A stretch of DNA of 64,000 nt from Ricinus communis (lineage: Eukaryota; Streptophyta; Magnoliopsida; Malpighiales; Euphorbiaceae): assembly GCF_019578655.1 (NCBI RefSeq), contig NC_063259.1:1352001-1416000 (forward strand), in the 5' to 3' direction. Shown one piece after another: positions 36,181 to 48,614 of this stretch. Position numbers and translations under genes: made by a program. Position 1 is the first letter of the stretch. Every line of letters begins with the position of its first letter. The notes beneath the pieces are model-generated. The model saw nothing but the letters and a program-made list of their open reading frames with translations. It had not been told where the DNA came from and ran no database searches.

Positions 36181-37240
36181 TCCTGCCAAAAATCCACTTG
36201 CCAACTTCTTTCCTAATGATGCGCCCCTAGCACGTACAAAATATCCTTAACATCCACATCATATCATCCATCTAGTTGTGATAACTGATACAAGACCATG
36301 CCATCCTGACATAAAAATTCCTCTTCGACTGAAATCCAGAAGTCTCCTCTATAATCCAACATGGGTCCTACTGTGCCACAGATTCATTCTCACAACAACT
36401 ACGCTTGTCATCCAAAGAATTCCAAGCTAACACAATTTACTTTGAAAGATTTACTTATCTACTTACTTTATAATCAACACTGATAGAAATTATTATTATA
36501 TTGAAAAATACTTTTTTATAGATTCGTAAAATCTCTAGCCATTTTCTTTATATAAAACTCTACAATATCGCGTACCAGGGTGAAGATGCCCCCTATCACC
36601 AAGGGTTGCAATGCACGATGTATGATGCATGCCCTAAAAATGAGTATGGAATTGTGCATGCCTAATAATGAAATGCCATAATGAATTCTTTCAGGACTGG
36701 GCGCAATATTATATTTTAAAACACTTTGTTCTACATAGAAAAATAAATAATGTTTGCTTAAGCTTCTCTGGATATCGAGCGTCCGAAAATACTCCTACCA
36801 CCATTCTTAAGCTTCTTACAACCACAAAACTCAACCATATGCTTTGACCTCTGCTCGACTTTCCACGCACTAACTTCGGTGCTACTCATTAAGGCGATGC
36901 CTGATGCGATGACGAGGCAGTTCATGACATGACCGTAACTACACTTTGCACCAATCCTAAACTGTGGTGCCCACCATCGAAACAACAATCGAAGAATCCC
37001 AGGACCGGCATGCACTAATCACTTGAAGAAACAGCACGAGTCTACCGTGCTTTAGATCTTGCTATCGCTACAACACTCATTCTCAACACAACATCAAAGA
37101 CAAGCTCACAAGAAAAGAATGATAGACTCTCTAACAGTGAAAGCTGAGACACTAGAGTCAATGAAAACAACAAGACCGACTTGATCCTAGCTCCACAGTA
37201 CCAAGAATCTTAACCTAGGTAGAAGGAAATCTAAACCTAA
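36181..37240 (-). other. Degenerate internal region of the Tekay-like element
   Basis: No gene can be reconstructed. The part next to the integrase is probably pol remnant; the part next to the primer-binding site should be leader and gag, but I recognise no gag motif. The 85-codon minus-strand frame at 36758-37015 resembles nothing I know. Compared with an intact element several kilobases are missing. Confidence 0.45.
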
Positions 37241-37252
37241 GCTCTAATACTA
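37241..37252 (-). other. Primer-binding site, initiator tRNA-Met type (decayed)
   Basis: On the minus strand the LTR end GGGTCGTGACA is followed after four bases by TAGTATTAGAGC, ten of twelve matches to TGGTATCAGAGC, the complement of the 3' end of plant initiator tRNA-Met used by Ty3/gypsy chromoviruses. It establishes the element's orientation. Confidence 0.75.
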
Positions 37253-37256
37253 ACTT

Positions 37257-40210
37257 TGTCACGACCCGATCTGTGGGCCCGTGATCGGCACTAGGGAATG
37301 GGTAGGCTTAAGGCTACCAAATCCCGTAGTAAGCCTGGCTATTCACTCACTCAATCAAATTAAAATCTGAACTCAATCCAAAGCACTTTTTCCACAATAA
37401 GTCTTTAAACAACGTGTACTATAAATTAAATTCGGTCCGCCAGCATAATTAGGCGAGACCTAAGATTTACATAAAATTACAACTAATAAGTCTAAAATTT
37501 CTACTGTGGAGAATCTAAAATTTTACAAGTCAAACATACCAAAATCAATTACATCAACCCGATGATGAAGGAGTCGGGTTGCTAGATAAGAACTGCGGGA
37601 AGACTAACAATCACCTGAAAAACAGTGAGATTGAGACTGTCCGTCTCGAGAGTGAGTTAAATTTATATATCCCAAAACAAAATATAAAACTTCAATAAAA
37701 CATTTGTTTAATTAAAATAAATTATGCATGTCATGCTATGCTTCTACATAATAAAATAAAAAAAAATTTATTTCATACCATGGGACGGAGTACCTTAGCA
37801 TAACCCTAAACCCAACACTAACATCTCGACTCTCTCATTCTAACAGAACTGGTGCCTAAAGAGCGAAGCTCGACCAGGGTCCTTAACTCCAGTCCGGTCA
37901 CTTAAATTTATTACTATCAGTCTTAGCCTTTTCGCTCTCTTACTCCAGTAAGACTGGCGCCTAGAGAGCGAAGCTCGACCATGGTCCTTAAGTCCAGTCT
38001 GGTCACTTAGGTTTCCAAAGAAGCCAGCTCCCAGAGAGCAATGCTCGACCATGGACCTTTACTCCGGCAAACTCACTCTACTCAGCCTAGAGAGCAACGC
38101 TCGACCAAGGCAAGTCCTAAATTTATCCTTTTTAAAGTTTACCCTTTCTACTATCTGTCTCAGATTCCTACCGGTGCGCACACTGTTCTAATGCAACTCA
38201 TCAAATAGCATGTTCTACAGCCGTCTCATCCCGAGTCAACACGAAAACATAAAACCATAATGCAGTAAATGAAACATATATGAATAGTGATTAAATAAAT
38301 AATTTAAAATATTAAATTATTTAATCAGAGCTATCACGTAAAAAATCTTAGCATAACAGGTGAACAAATATATGACTTTAACTTATAGCATTGACGATCT
38401 CCTAGCTCTGCTCCGATGCCTCGGGTGGAGCGAGTCGAACTGACTGATTATCTAATCACGGAAAACAATTTAATCAACATTGAGAAATTTGACAATTAAC
38501 CCTAGGTCTAGACTTCTAGGATTGACTATCTAAGAATCTCGACTCGGAGGAAGCCTACCGAAAATTCGGCGGAACCTCCCCTAATTTACGGACATATACC
38601 CAACGTATAACGGATCCAGGACCTGCTAGAAAAATACTTCAAATATTTCAACAATTTTTTTTAACGGGAGTCGGGTCCCTAAGAATTCACTATTTTTTTC
38701 GACTCCGCCACACAACATAAATCACGATTATTGGCAGACGGTCCGACAAACTATTTATTTTAACTAATAAACTTCACATAATTTTTCTTATATTCAACAC
38801 AATAATTAAATACATAACTTTTTATAAATGAACTCTACAATTTACGAGCTAGAAATTTACTGAGACGCTTGATCTCGGTCGATTCGCCTCCAGCCGCCGG
38901 AGTCTGATCGAAGATCCAAGTGTGCCTACGGACTCGAGACAACGCACAGACAATGATTCTAGCATATGATTCTTCGGTCCAGTCCCTTATCATTCTGAAA
39001 AATCATGGACAGCTTCTAACCGTTGATTTTCTAATGGAGTCCGATCACTGGAAAATTAGTGTCATTAAAGCTTGTGATGAGGGGAGTCCGTTGGTGAGCT
39101 CTGATCAGCCTAACCATCAAAGATGGCTAGAAAAGCTTAAAAACTAAGCTACCTGCGAAAACTTTTCTTCGCTGAAACTTTCTTTTCTGGTAATCCCACA
39201 ACGCGATTATGGGCGGAAAAGAAAGCATGCACCTGACTGGTCATTTTGAGACCAGAATCATTCAAAATGGTCGCCGGAAACACCTTCTACAGCGGTGAGA
39301 AACTACGGTCGTCCTCTGCATGTTTCGCCGTCTGCTCACGTTGCCACTACTGCTCCGGCCGTCCCACTGCACCTCAAGCGAGTCTTCTCCACCATCTGCC
39401 ACTATTGGTAGCCCTAAGCTTCTCCTCCCCCTTCTTCTTCTTCTTCTTCTTCTTCTCTTTCTTTCCTTTTTTTTTCTTTTCCTCTCCATATCGACTTTTG
39501 GTCCTTGAACTTTTCTTCTTTACCATTTAGTCCCTCAACTTCTTTAATTACAACAATTTCACCCTGCAAAATTTTTTATTAACCCTTAAACTTTTCTTTA
39601 GCTTTTCAATTAAGCTCCTAACTATTTAATTTGGGCCAAATTACAATTATTAAAAATATAAAATTAATTTTTTACCCTTGCTTTTAAATATAAAATTACT
39701 AAAAAGTCCTTGCCGACATATTTAATTACAAAAATACCAAACATACAAATTTTCATTAAAACCCCATATTAATAAAATTATATTTTTAATCCTTATTCCA
39801 AAATAAATTTTCAATTTAATCCTAACACAATTAATTTAATTAATCAATTTGCTAAATGTTTTCCAATTTAAATTCACACCATTAGCTAATTAAAATGTTA
39901 TTTCCCCAATAGTTCTTTTATAAAATATCCTTTACTAATTCTTTCATAACTTTCAATCATAGAAATTAATTTATATATTCATATTCGGAAAAAATTGAAT
40001 GACCAAAAATTTAATCCATTTTCCAAAGAATTTACTTAATTAATTTCTTTAAAATCAAACAAATTAGATATATAAAATAACTCACTTATTTTGTCTAGCA
40101 TTAAAATTCCATTTAAATAAAATAAAAATAAAGCAAAATTAATTTAAAAAAACTCATTTATTAATTATTACTAATATTATTATTATGAAAGAAAAATTTC
40201 GGGTATTACA
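37257..40210 (-). mobile_element. Full-length 5' LTR (2954 bp) of the Tekay-like element
   Basis: In plus orientation it begins TGTCACGACCCGATC and ends CGGGTATTACA, so in element sense it is TGTAATACCCG...GGGTCGTGACA. Length and ends agree with the solo LTRs at 42644-45631 and 48615-51499. It contains an internal series of CAGAGAGCGAAGCTCGACC-type words (37851-38110) and a CTT tract. Satellite resumes immediately at 40211. Confidence 0.88.
37851..38110. repeat. Spaced internal LTR repeats (AGAGAGCGAAGCTCGACC type)
   Basis: Four copies, starting near 37851, 37956, 38026 and 38086, each combine a GGCGCC-like word, AGAGAGC, a short AGCTC inversion and GACCAGGG/GACCATGG. The same series occurs at 14975-15125, 43225-43500 and, inverted, 50715-50870, so it is a conserved part of this LTR family. 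Confidence 0.8.
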
Positions 40211-42643
40211 TATATGTTTTACGGCGTTATTTTCTTATATTGATAAATATACCACTTTTACGGGCTCGTTTTTCCATATTAAATTATTAGCACTATTATG
40301 GGGTTGTTTTCTCATACTTTAAAATTAATCCATTTAAGGAGTTGTTTTCCCATACTCACAAATATATCAAAATTCTGGGGTTATTTTCTCTAATAAACAA
40401 ACATCCCCGTATTACGGGGTTGTTTTCTAATATTTATAAATATACCTCTCTTACGGAGTTGTTTTCTCAAATTAAAAAATTTACCCCTTCAACGAGACTG
40501 TTTTCTTAGACTTGCAATTATACTACTTTACGGGGTTATTTTCTCGGATTCATAAATATACACGTTTTACGGAGTTATTTTCTTATATTGATAAATATAC
40601 AACTTTTACGAGGTCATTTTCTCATATTAAATTAATAGCACTATTATGAGGTTTTTTTTCTCAAATTCATAAATATACACGTTTTAGGGGGTTATTTTCT
40701 TATATCAACAAATATACCCCTTCTACGGGGTTGTTTTCTTATACTCTAAAATTAACCCATTTAAGGAGTTGTTTTCTCATACTCACAAATATACCAATAT
40801 TACAGGGTTATTTTCTCCGATTGATAAATATCTCCCTATTATGGGGTTCTTTTCTCATATTAAAAAATTTACCTCTTCTACAAGGCTGTGTTCTCAGACT
40901 CGCAATTACACTACTTTTACAGGATTATTTTCTCAGATTCATAAATATACATGTTTTACGTAGTTATTTTCTTATATTGATAAATGTATTACTTTTACGA
41001 GCTCATTTTCTCATATTAAATTATTAGCACTATTATGGGGTTTTTTTTATCAAATTCATAAATACAGGGTTATTTTCTTATATCGACAAATATATCCTTT
41101 TTATGGGGTTATATTCTCATATTATAAAATTAGCCCATTTAAGATGTTGTTTTCTCGTACTTACAAATATACTAAGATTACGGGGTTATTTTCTCCAATT
41201 GATAAATATCTCCCTATTACGGGGTTCTTTTCTCATATTAAGAAATTTACCTCTTCTACATGGCTGTATTCTCAGACTCACAATTACACTACTTTTACGG
41301 GGTTATTTTTTCAGATTCATAAATATACACGTTTTACATAGCTATTTTCTTATATTGCTAAATATATTACTTTTACGAGGTCATTTTCTCATATTAAATT
41401 ATTAGCACTATTATGGGATTTTTTTGTCAAATTCATAAATACAGGGTTATTTTCTTATATCGACAAATATATCCCTTTTACGGGGTTATATTCTCATATT
41501 ATAAAATTAGCCCATTTAAGGTGTTGTTTTCTCATACTTACAAATATACTAAGATTACGGGGTTATTTTCTCCGACTGATAAAANNNNNNNNNNNNNNNN
41601 NNNNNNNNNNNNNNNNNNNNNNNNNNNNNNNNNNNNNNNNNNNNNNNNNNNNNNNNNNNNNNNNNNNNNNNNNNNNNNNNNNNNNNNNNNNNNNNNNNNN
41701 NNNNNNNNNNNNNNNNNNNNNNNNNNNNNNNNNNNNNNNNNNNNNNNNNNNNNNNNNNNNNNNNNNNNNNNNNNNNNNNNNNNNNNNNNNNNNNNNNNNN
41801 NNNNNNNNNNNNNNNNNNNNNNNNNNNNNNNNNNNNNNNNNNNNNNNNNNNNNNNNNNNNNNNNNNNNNNNNNNNNNNNNNNNNNNNNNNNNNNNNNNNN
41901 NNNNNNNNNNNNNNNNNNNNNNNNNNNNNNNNNNNNNNNNNNNNNNNNNNNNNNNNNNNNNNNNNNNNNNNNNNNNNNNNNNNNNNNNNNNNNNNNNNNN
42001 NNNNNNNNNNNNNNNNNNNNNNNNNNNNNNNNNNNNNNNNNNNNNNNNNNNNNNNNNNNNNNNNNNNNNNNNNNNNNNNNNNNNTACTCGCAATTACACT
42101 ACTTTTACGGGGTTGTTTTTTAAGATTAATAAATATACACTTTTACGGGGTTATTTTCTTATATTGATAAATATACCACTTTTACGGGGTTATTTTCTCA
42201 TATTAAATTATTAGTACTATTATGGGGTTATTTTTTCAAATTCATAAATTTACACGTTTTACGGGGTTATTTTCTTCTATCGACAAATATATCCCTTTTA
42301 CGGGGTTGTTTTCTCATACTCTAAAATTAACCTATTTAAGGGGATGTTTTCCCATTCTCGCAAATATACCAAAATTACAGGTTTATTTTCATTGATTGAA
42401 AAATATCCCTGTATTACGGGGTTGTTTTCTCATATTAAAAAATTTACCCCTTTTACGAGGTTGTTTTCTCAAACTTGCAATTACACTACTTTTACGGGGT
42501 TGTTTTCTCAGATTCATAAATATACATGTTTTACGGGGTTATTACCACTTTTAGGGGTTTGTTTTCTCATTATTAGCACTATTATGGGGTTGTTTTGTAA
42601 AATTCATAAATATACATGTTTTACGGTGTTATTTTCTTATACC
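40211..42643 (+). repeat. Satellite block B (contains assembly gap)
   Basis: The same monomers and order as block A. Just before the gap a local variant unit of about 375 bp is repeated: TGATAAATATCTCCC at 40822 and 41200, with CATAAATACAGGGTTATTTT near 41058 and 41432, where part of a monomer has been lost. The block ends at the LTR border 42644. Confidence 0.93.
41585..42084. other. Assembly gap, exactly 500 N
   Basis: The unknown run is exactly 500 bases, a conventional placeholder length, and lies in the middle of satellite. True size is unknown. Open frames drawn through it have no meaning. Confidence 0.97.
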
Positions 42644-45631
42644 TGGCACGACCCGATCTATGGGCCCGTGACCGGCACTAGGGAATGGGTAGGCGTAATG
42701 CCACCGAATCCCGTAGTAAGCCTGACCATTCACTAACTTAATCAAATCTCATCTAATAGCACTGATGTCACAATTTATCTTAACCATTAAATTCTACATA
42801 TTTAATTTGGTCTGCTAGTATTATTAGGCAAGACCTGAATTTACATAAAATTACAACTGATAAGTCTAAAATTTCTACTGCGGAGAACCTAAAATTTTAC
42901 AAGACAAACATACCAAATTAGTTACATCAACCCGATGATGAAGGAGCCAGGTTGCTAGATAAGAATCATGGAAGACTCAATAACTCTAAAGAAATTGATC
43001 TCTGCTGGGCCTTTTAGAGTGAGTTAAAATCATATATCCCAAAAACGAATATAAACACTTCAACAAAATGTTTGCTTAATTTAAAATAAAAAAACATGTC
43101 ATGCTATGCTTCTGCAAAATAAAATAAAATAAAATAATTTTTTCTTTCATACCACGGGACAAAGCACCTCAGTAGAACCCTAGCCCCACCACTAACAATC
43201 TCGACTCTCTCACTCCAGCAGAACTGGCACCCAGAGAGCGAAGCTCGACCAAGGTCCTTAAATCCAGTTCAGTCACTTAAATCCAGTTCAATCACTTAAT
43301 TATCACTAACACTCTTAGCCTTTTGGCTCTCTTACTCCAATAAGACTGGCGCCCAGAGAGCGAAGCTCAACTAGGGTCCTTAAATCCAGTCCGGTCACTT
43401 AAGTTTTCAAATAAGCCGGCGCCTAGAGAGCAATGCTCGACCAGGGACCTTTACTCCGGCAAACACACTCTACTCAGCCCATAGAGCAAAGCTCGACCAG
43501 GGCAAGTCCTAAATTTACCCTTTTACCCTTTTTGTTATCGGCCCTGTCACCATACCGCGATGTCAGTCCCGATGCAATCCATCGGGTGGCATGTTCCCAT
43601 CGTCCGTCCCATCCCGAGTCAACTCGCAATAAATAAAATCATAATGCAGAAAATGAAACTTATATAAATAGCGATTAAATAAATAATTAAAGTGTTAAAT
43701 CATGTAATCAGAATTATTTTGTAAAATCTTAGCATGACACATGTAAACAGACATATGACTTTAACTCACAGCTCTGATGACCTCCTAGCTCTGCTTCATG
43801 CCTTGGGTGGAGCGAGCCGAACTGACGGATTATCTAATCACCGAAAACAACTTAATCAGTAATGTTAAAACATTTGACAATTAATCCTAGGTCTAGACTC
43901 CTAGGACTAACTGTCTAAGAATCTCGACTCGGAAGAATTCTACCGAAAATCTGGCAAAACCTCCCTTAAATTATGGATATTTACCGCTCGTAAAACAGGT
44001 CCAGGACCTGCAGAAAACACTTCAAATATTTCAACAATTTATTTTAACAGGAGTCGGGTCCCCAAGACTTCACTATTTTTCCCGACTCTGCCACACATCA
44101 TAAATCACGACTAATGGCAGACAGTCCGACAATCTATTTATTTTAACCAATAAACTTCTCATAATTTTTTTAATAATCAACACCACAAATAGACACATAA
44201 ATTTGACCAATGAATTCTAAAATCAACGGGTTAGAGAATTACCGAGACGCTTAATCGCTTGGTACACTCGCCTCCAACCGTCGGAGTCTGATCGACGATC
44301 CAAACGCACTAATGGACTCGAAACGACGCGCTGATGATGATCCCAGGTTCCGAACTTCCGACCCGACCCCCGATCATTCAGAGAAATTTACGGACGATCT
44401 CGACCATCAATTTTCAAATGGAGTCCAATCAACACGAAACCGGTGCCATTGGAAAGCTTGAGCTGAGGAGAGTCCGGATATGCCCTCTGATGGGCTAAAG
44501 CTCGTCGGAGCTTACCAGAAAAGCCAAAAAATGCGGCTATCAACACCTCGCTGGAACTCCCTCCTCCGGCCACCAAAGCCGATGCAGCTACTCCCAAAAG
44601 GAAGCCCTCAACTCAATGGTCAAAACAAGACCGACCCCCGCCCCCATTAGACGCAGGAAGTGCCCGGAACGGCGGCAAGAAAGCCACTGCCGCTTCCTCG
44701 CATTCTCCCACTGTCGCTGCTGCCGCCACACTCGCTGGCCTTTGCTGCACTCTTCCAGCCTGGGCCAAGACGCCTGACGGCTACCGCCTGACGCTTCCTC
44801 CTTCTCTCTCCCTGATCCCCTCCCTTCTTCCTTTCTTTTCTTCTTTCTTTTCCTTTCTTTCTTTATCAGCATTTAGTCCGTGAACTTTTCTTCTTTACCA
44901 TTTAGTCCCTGAACTTTTCTTCTTTACCATTTAGTCCCTCAAGTTTTTTAATTACTAACAATTTCGTCCTGCAAAATTTTCAATTAACCCTTAAACTTTT
45001 CTTTAACTTTTCAATTAAGCACTTAACTTTTTAATTTGGGCCAAATTAGAATAATTAAAAATATATAATTACATATTTACCCTTGCTTTTAAGTATAAAA
45101 TTACTAAAAAGCCCTTGCTGAGATACTTAATTACAAAAATACCAAACATACAAATTTTCATTAAAACCCCATATTAATAAAATTATATTTTACATCTTTA
45201 TGCCAAAATAAATTTCCAATTTAATCCTAACACAATTAATGTAATTAATCAATTTGCTAAATATTTTCCAATTAAAATTAACACCATTTGCTAATTAAAA
45301 TTTAACATTCCCCGATATTCTTTTATAAAAATTTTATTTACTAATTCTTCATAACTCTCAAATATAGAATTTTAATTCATATATTCATTTTGGGAAAAAT
45401 AGAATGACCAAAAATATAATTTATTTTCCAAACAATTTATTTAATTTATTTCTTAAAAATCAAACTAATTGGATATAGAAAATAACTCCCTTATTTGTCT
45501 AAAATTCAAAATTCTATTTAAATCATTCCAATTAAACCAAATAAAAATAAAGTAAAATTTATTTAAATAAAAACTCATTTATTAATTATTCTTAATATTA
45601 TCATTATTAAAGAAAAATTTCAGGTATTATA
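42644..45631 (-). mobile_element. Solo LTR (2988 bp), Tekay/Del family
   Basis: Plus orientation runs from TGGCACGACCCGATC to TTTCAGGTATTATA, with satellite on both sides and no internal region. Flanking pentamers ATACC (42639-42643) and ATAAC (45632-45636) match at four of five bases, an aged target duplication. It carries the internal AGAGAGC repeats, a CT tract at 44805-44870 and a 29-bp duplication. Confidence 0.85.
44881..44938 (+). repeat. 29-bp tandem duplication in LTR
   Basis: TGAACTTTTCTTCTTTACCA starts at 44881 and at 44910; the partner LTRs have a single copy at this point. Confidence 0.85.
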
Positions 45632-48614
45632 ATAACGACAAATATACCCCTTTTACGGTGTTATTTTCTCATATTATAAAATTAACCCATTTTAGGGGTT
45701 GTTTTCTCATACTCACAAATATACCAAAATTACGGGGTTATTTTCTCCGATTAATAAATATCCCTGTATTACGGGGTTTTTTTTTCTCATATTAAAAAAT
45801 TTATCCCTTCTACGAGACTGTTTTCTCAGACTCGCAATTACACTACTTTTATAGGGTTGTTTTCTCAGATTCATAAATATACACATTTTACGGGGTTATT
45901 TTCTTATATTGATAAATATATCACTTTTACGGGTCATTTTTTCATATTATATTATTAGCAATATTATGGGGTTGTTTTCTCAAATTCGTAAATATACACG
46001 TTTTACGGGGTTATATTCTTATACTGATAAATGTACCTCTTTTATGGGGTTATATCTCATATTATAAAATTAACCAATTTAAGGGTTGTTTTCTCATACT
46101 CACAGATATACCAAAATCACGAAGTTATTTTCTCCAATCAATAAATATCTCTATATTATGGGGTTGTTTTCTCATATTAAAAAATTTATCCCTTCTACGA
46201 GGCTATTTTCTCAGACTCGCAATTACACTACTTTTACGGGTTTTTTTTCTCAAATTTATAAATATACCCATTTTATGAGGTTATTTTCTTATATTTATAA
46301 ATTTACCAATTTTACGGGGTTGTTTTCTCATATTAAATTATTAGCACTATTATGGGGTTGTTTTGTCGAATTCATAAATTTACACATTTTACGGGGTTAT
46401 TTTCCTTTATCGACAAATATACCCCTTATACGGGATTCTTTTCTCACACTCTAAAATTAACCCATTTAAGGAGTTCTTTTCTCATACTCACAAATATACC
46501 AAAATTACAGGGCTATTTTCTCCAATTGATAAATATCCCTGTATTACGGGGTTGTTTTCTAATATTTATAAATATACCTTTCTTACGGGGTTATTTTCTC
46601 ATATTAAAAAACTTACCCCTTCTACGAGGCTATTTCCTCACACTTACATAAATATATACTTTTTATGGGGTTATTTTCTTATATTGATAAATATACCACT
46701 TTTACGGGGTCGTTTTCTCATATTAAATTATTAGCACTGTTATGGGATTGTTTTGTTAGATTCATAAATGTACATGTTTTACGAGGTTATTTTCTTTTAT
46801 GAGAAATATAGAGCTTTTACGGGGTAGTCTTCTCATATAAAATTATTAGCACTATTATAGGGTTGTTTTGTCAGATTCATAAATATACACGTTTTATGAG
46901 GTTATTTTCTTATTATGATAAATATACAGCTTTTACGGGATCGTTTTCTCATATTAAATTACTAGCACTATTATGGGGTTGTGTTGTGAGATTTATAAAT
47001 ATACACGTTTTACGGGGTAACTTTCTAATATTGATAAATATACCACTTTTACGGGGTCGTTTTTTTATATTAAATTATTAGTACTATTGTGGGGTTGTTT
47101 TGTCAAATTCATAAATTTACAAGTTTTACGGGGTTATTTTCTTATATTTATAAATATACCACTTTTACGGGGTTGTTTTCTCATATTAAAAAATTAACCC
47201 ATTTAAGGGGTTTTTTTTTTCTCATACTAACAAATATACCAAAATTACGGGGTTATTTTTTCCGATTGATAAATTTCCCTGTATTACGGTTTTTGTTTTC
47301 TCATATTAAAAAATTTGCCCATACTACGAGGCTGTTTTCTCAGACGCGCAATTACAGTACTTTTACGGGGTTGTTTTCTCAAATTCATAAATATACACGT
47401 TTTATGGGGTTATTTTTTTATATTGATTAATATACCATTTTTACGAGGTTGTTTTCTCATATTAAATTATTAGAACTATTATGGGGTTGTTATGTAAAAT
47501 TCATAAGTTTACAAGTATTACCGGGTTATTTTCTTATATCGATAAATATACCCCTTTTACGGGGTTGTTTTCTCATATTATAAAATTAACCCATTTAAGG
47601 CGTTGTTTTCTCATACTCACAAATATACCAAAATTACGGGGTTATTTTCTCCGATTAATAAATATCCCCGTATTACAGGGTTGTTTTCTCATATTAAAAA
47701 ATTTACCCCTTGTACGAGGCTGTTTTCTCAGACTCGCAATTACACTACTTTTACGGGATTGGTTTCTCATATTCATAAATATACACGTTTTACGGAGTTA
47801 TTTTATTATATTGATAAGTATACCACTTATACGGGATCGTTTTCTCATATTAAATTATTAGCACTATTATGGGGTTGTTTTGTAAAATTCATAAATTTAC
47901 ACATTTTACCGGGTTATACTCTTATATTGACAAATATACCCCTTTTATAGGGTTGTTTTCTTGTATTATAAAATTAACCCATTTAAGGGGTTGTTTTCTC
48001 TTACTCACAAATAAACCAAAATTTCGGGGTTATTTTCTCCGATTGATAAATATCCCCGTATTACGAGGTTGTTTTCTAATATTGAAAAATTTACCCTTCT
48101 ACGAGTTTGTTTTCTCAAACTCGCAATTACACTACTTTAACGGGGTTGTTTTCTCATATTCATAAATATACACGTTTTTACGGGGTTATTTTTTTTATAT
48201 TGATAAATATACCACTTGTACATGGTCATTTTCTCATATTGTAAAATTAATCCATTTAAGGGGTTGTTTTCTCATACTCACAAATATACCAAAATTACGG
48301 GGTTATTTTCTCCGATTGATAAATATCTCCGTATTACGAGGTTGTTTGCTAATATTATAAAATTTACCACATCTACGAGGCTATTTTCTGAGGCTCGCAA
48401 TTACACTACTTTTACGGTGTTATTTTCTTATATGGATAAATATACCACTTTTACGTGGTCGTTTTCTCATTAAATTATTAGCACTATTTTGGGGTTGTTT
48501 CATCAAATTCATAAATTTAGACGTTTTATGGGGTTATTTTCTTATATCGACAAACATACATCTTTTACGGGGTTGTTTTCTCGTACTCTAACATTAACCT
48601 ATTTAAGTGGTTGT
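45632..48614 (+). repeat. Satellite block C
   Basis: Same monomer series and orientation. The part from about 46860 to 48614 shares rare variants (CTTATTATGATAAATATAC, GTTATGTAAAATTCAT, ACAAACATAC) with 55120-56716, showing a multi-kilobase duplication. It ends with GTTGT, the target duplication of the LTR starting at 48615. Confidence 0.93.

Larger units (their letters stand above)
34456..40210 (-). mobile_element. Deleted Tekay/Del-like chromovirus inside the satellite
   Basis: On the minus strand the order is 5' LTR (40210-37257), a primer-binding site, a 1.7-kb relic of the internal region, a polypurine tract and a truncated 3' LTR (35581-34456). An intact Tekay element has several kilobases of gag-pol; here only degenerate integrase and chromodomain remain. 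The 3' LTR lacks its last 1.8 kb and abuts satellite at 34455, so a deletion removed one border and no target duplication can be checked. Confidence 0.82.

Noticed and set aside
41413..42123. Open frame of 236 codons crossing the gap, and a minus-strand counterpart
   Set aside because: Most of it is translated N; it has no sequence support.
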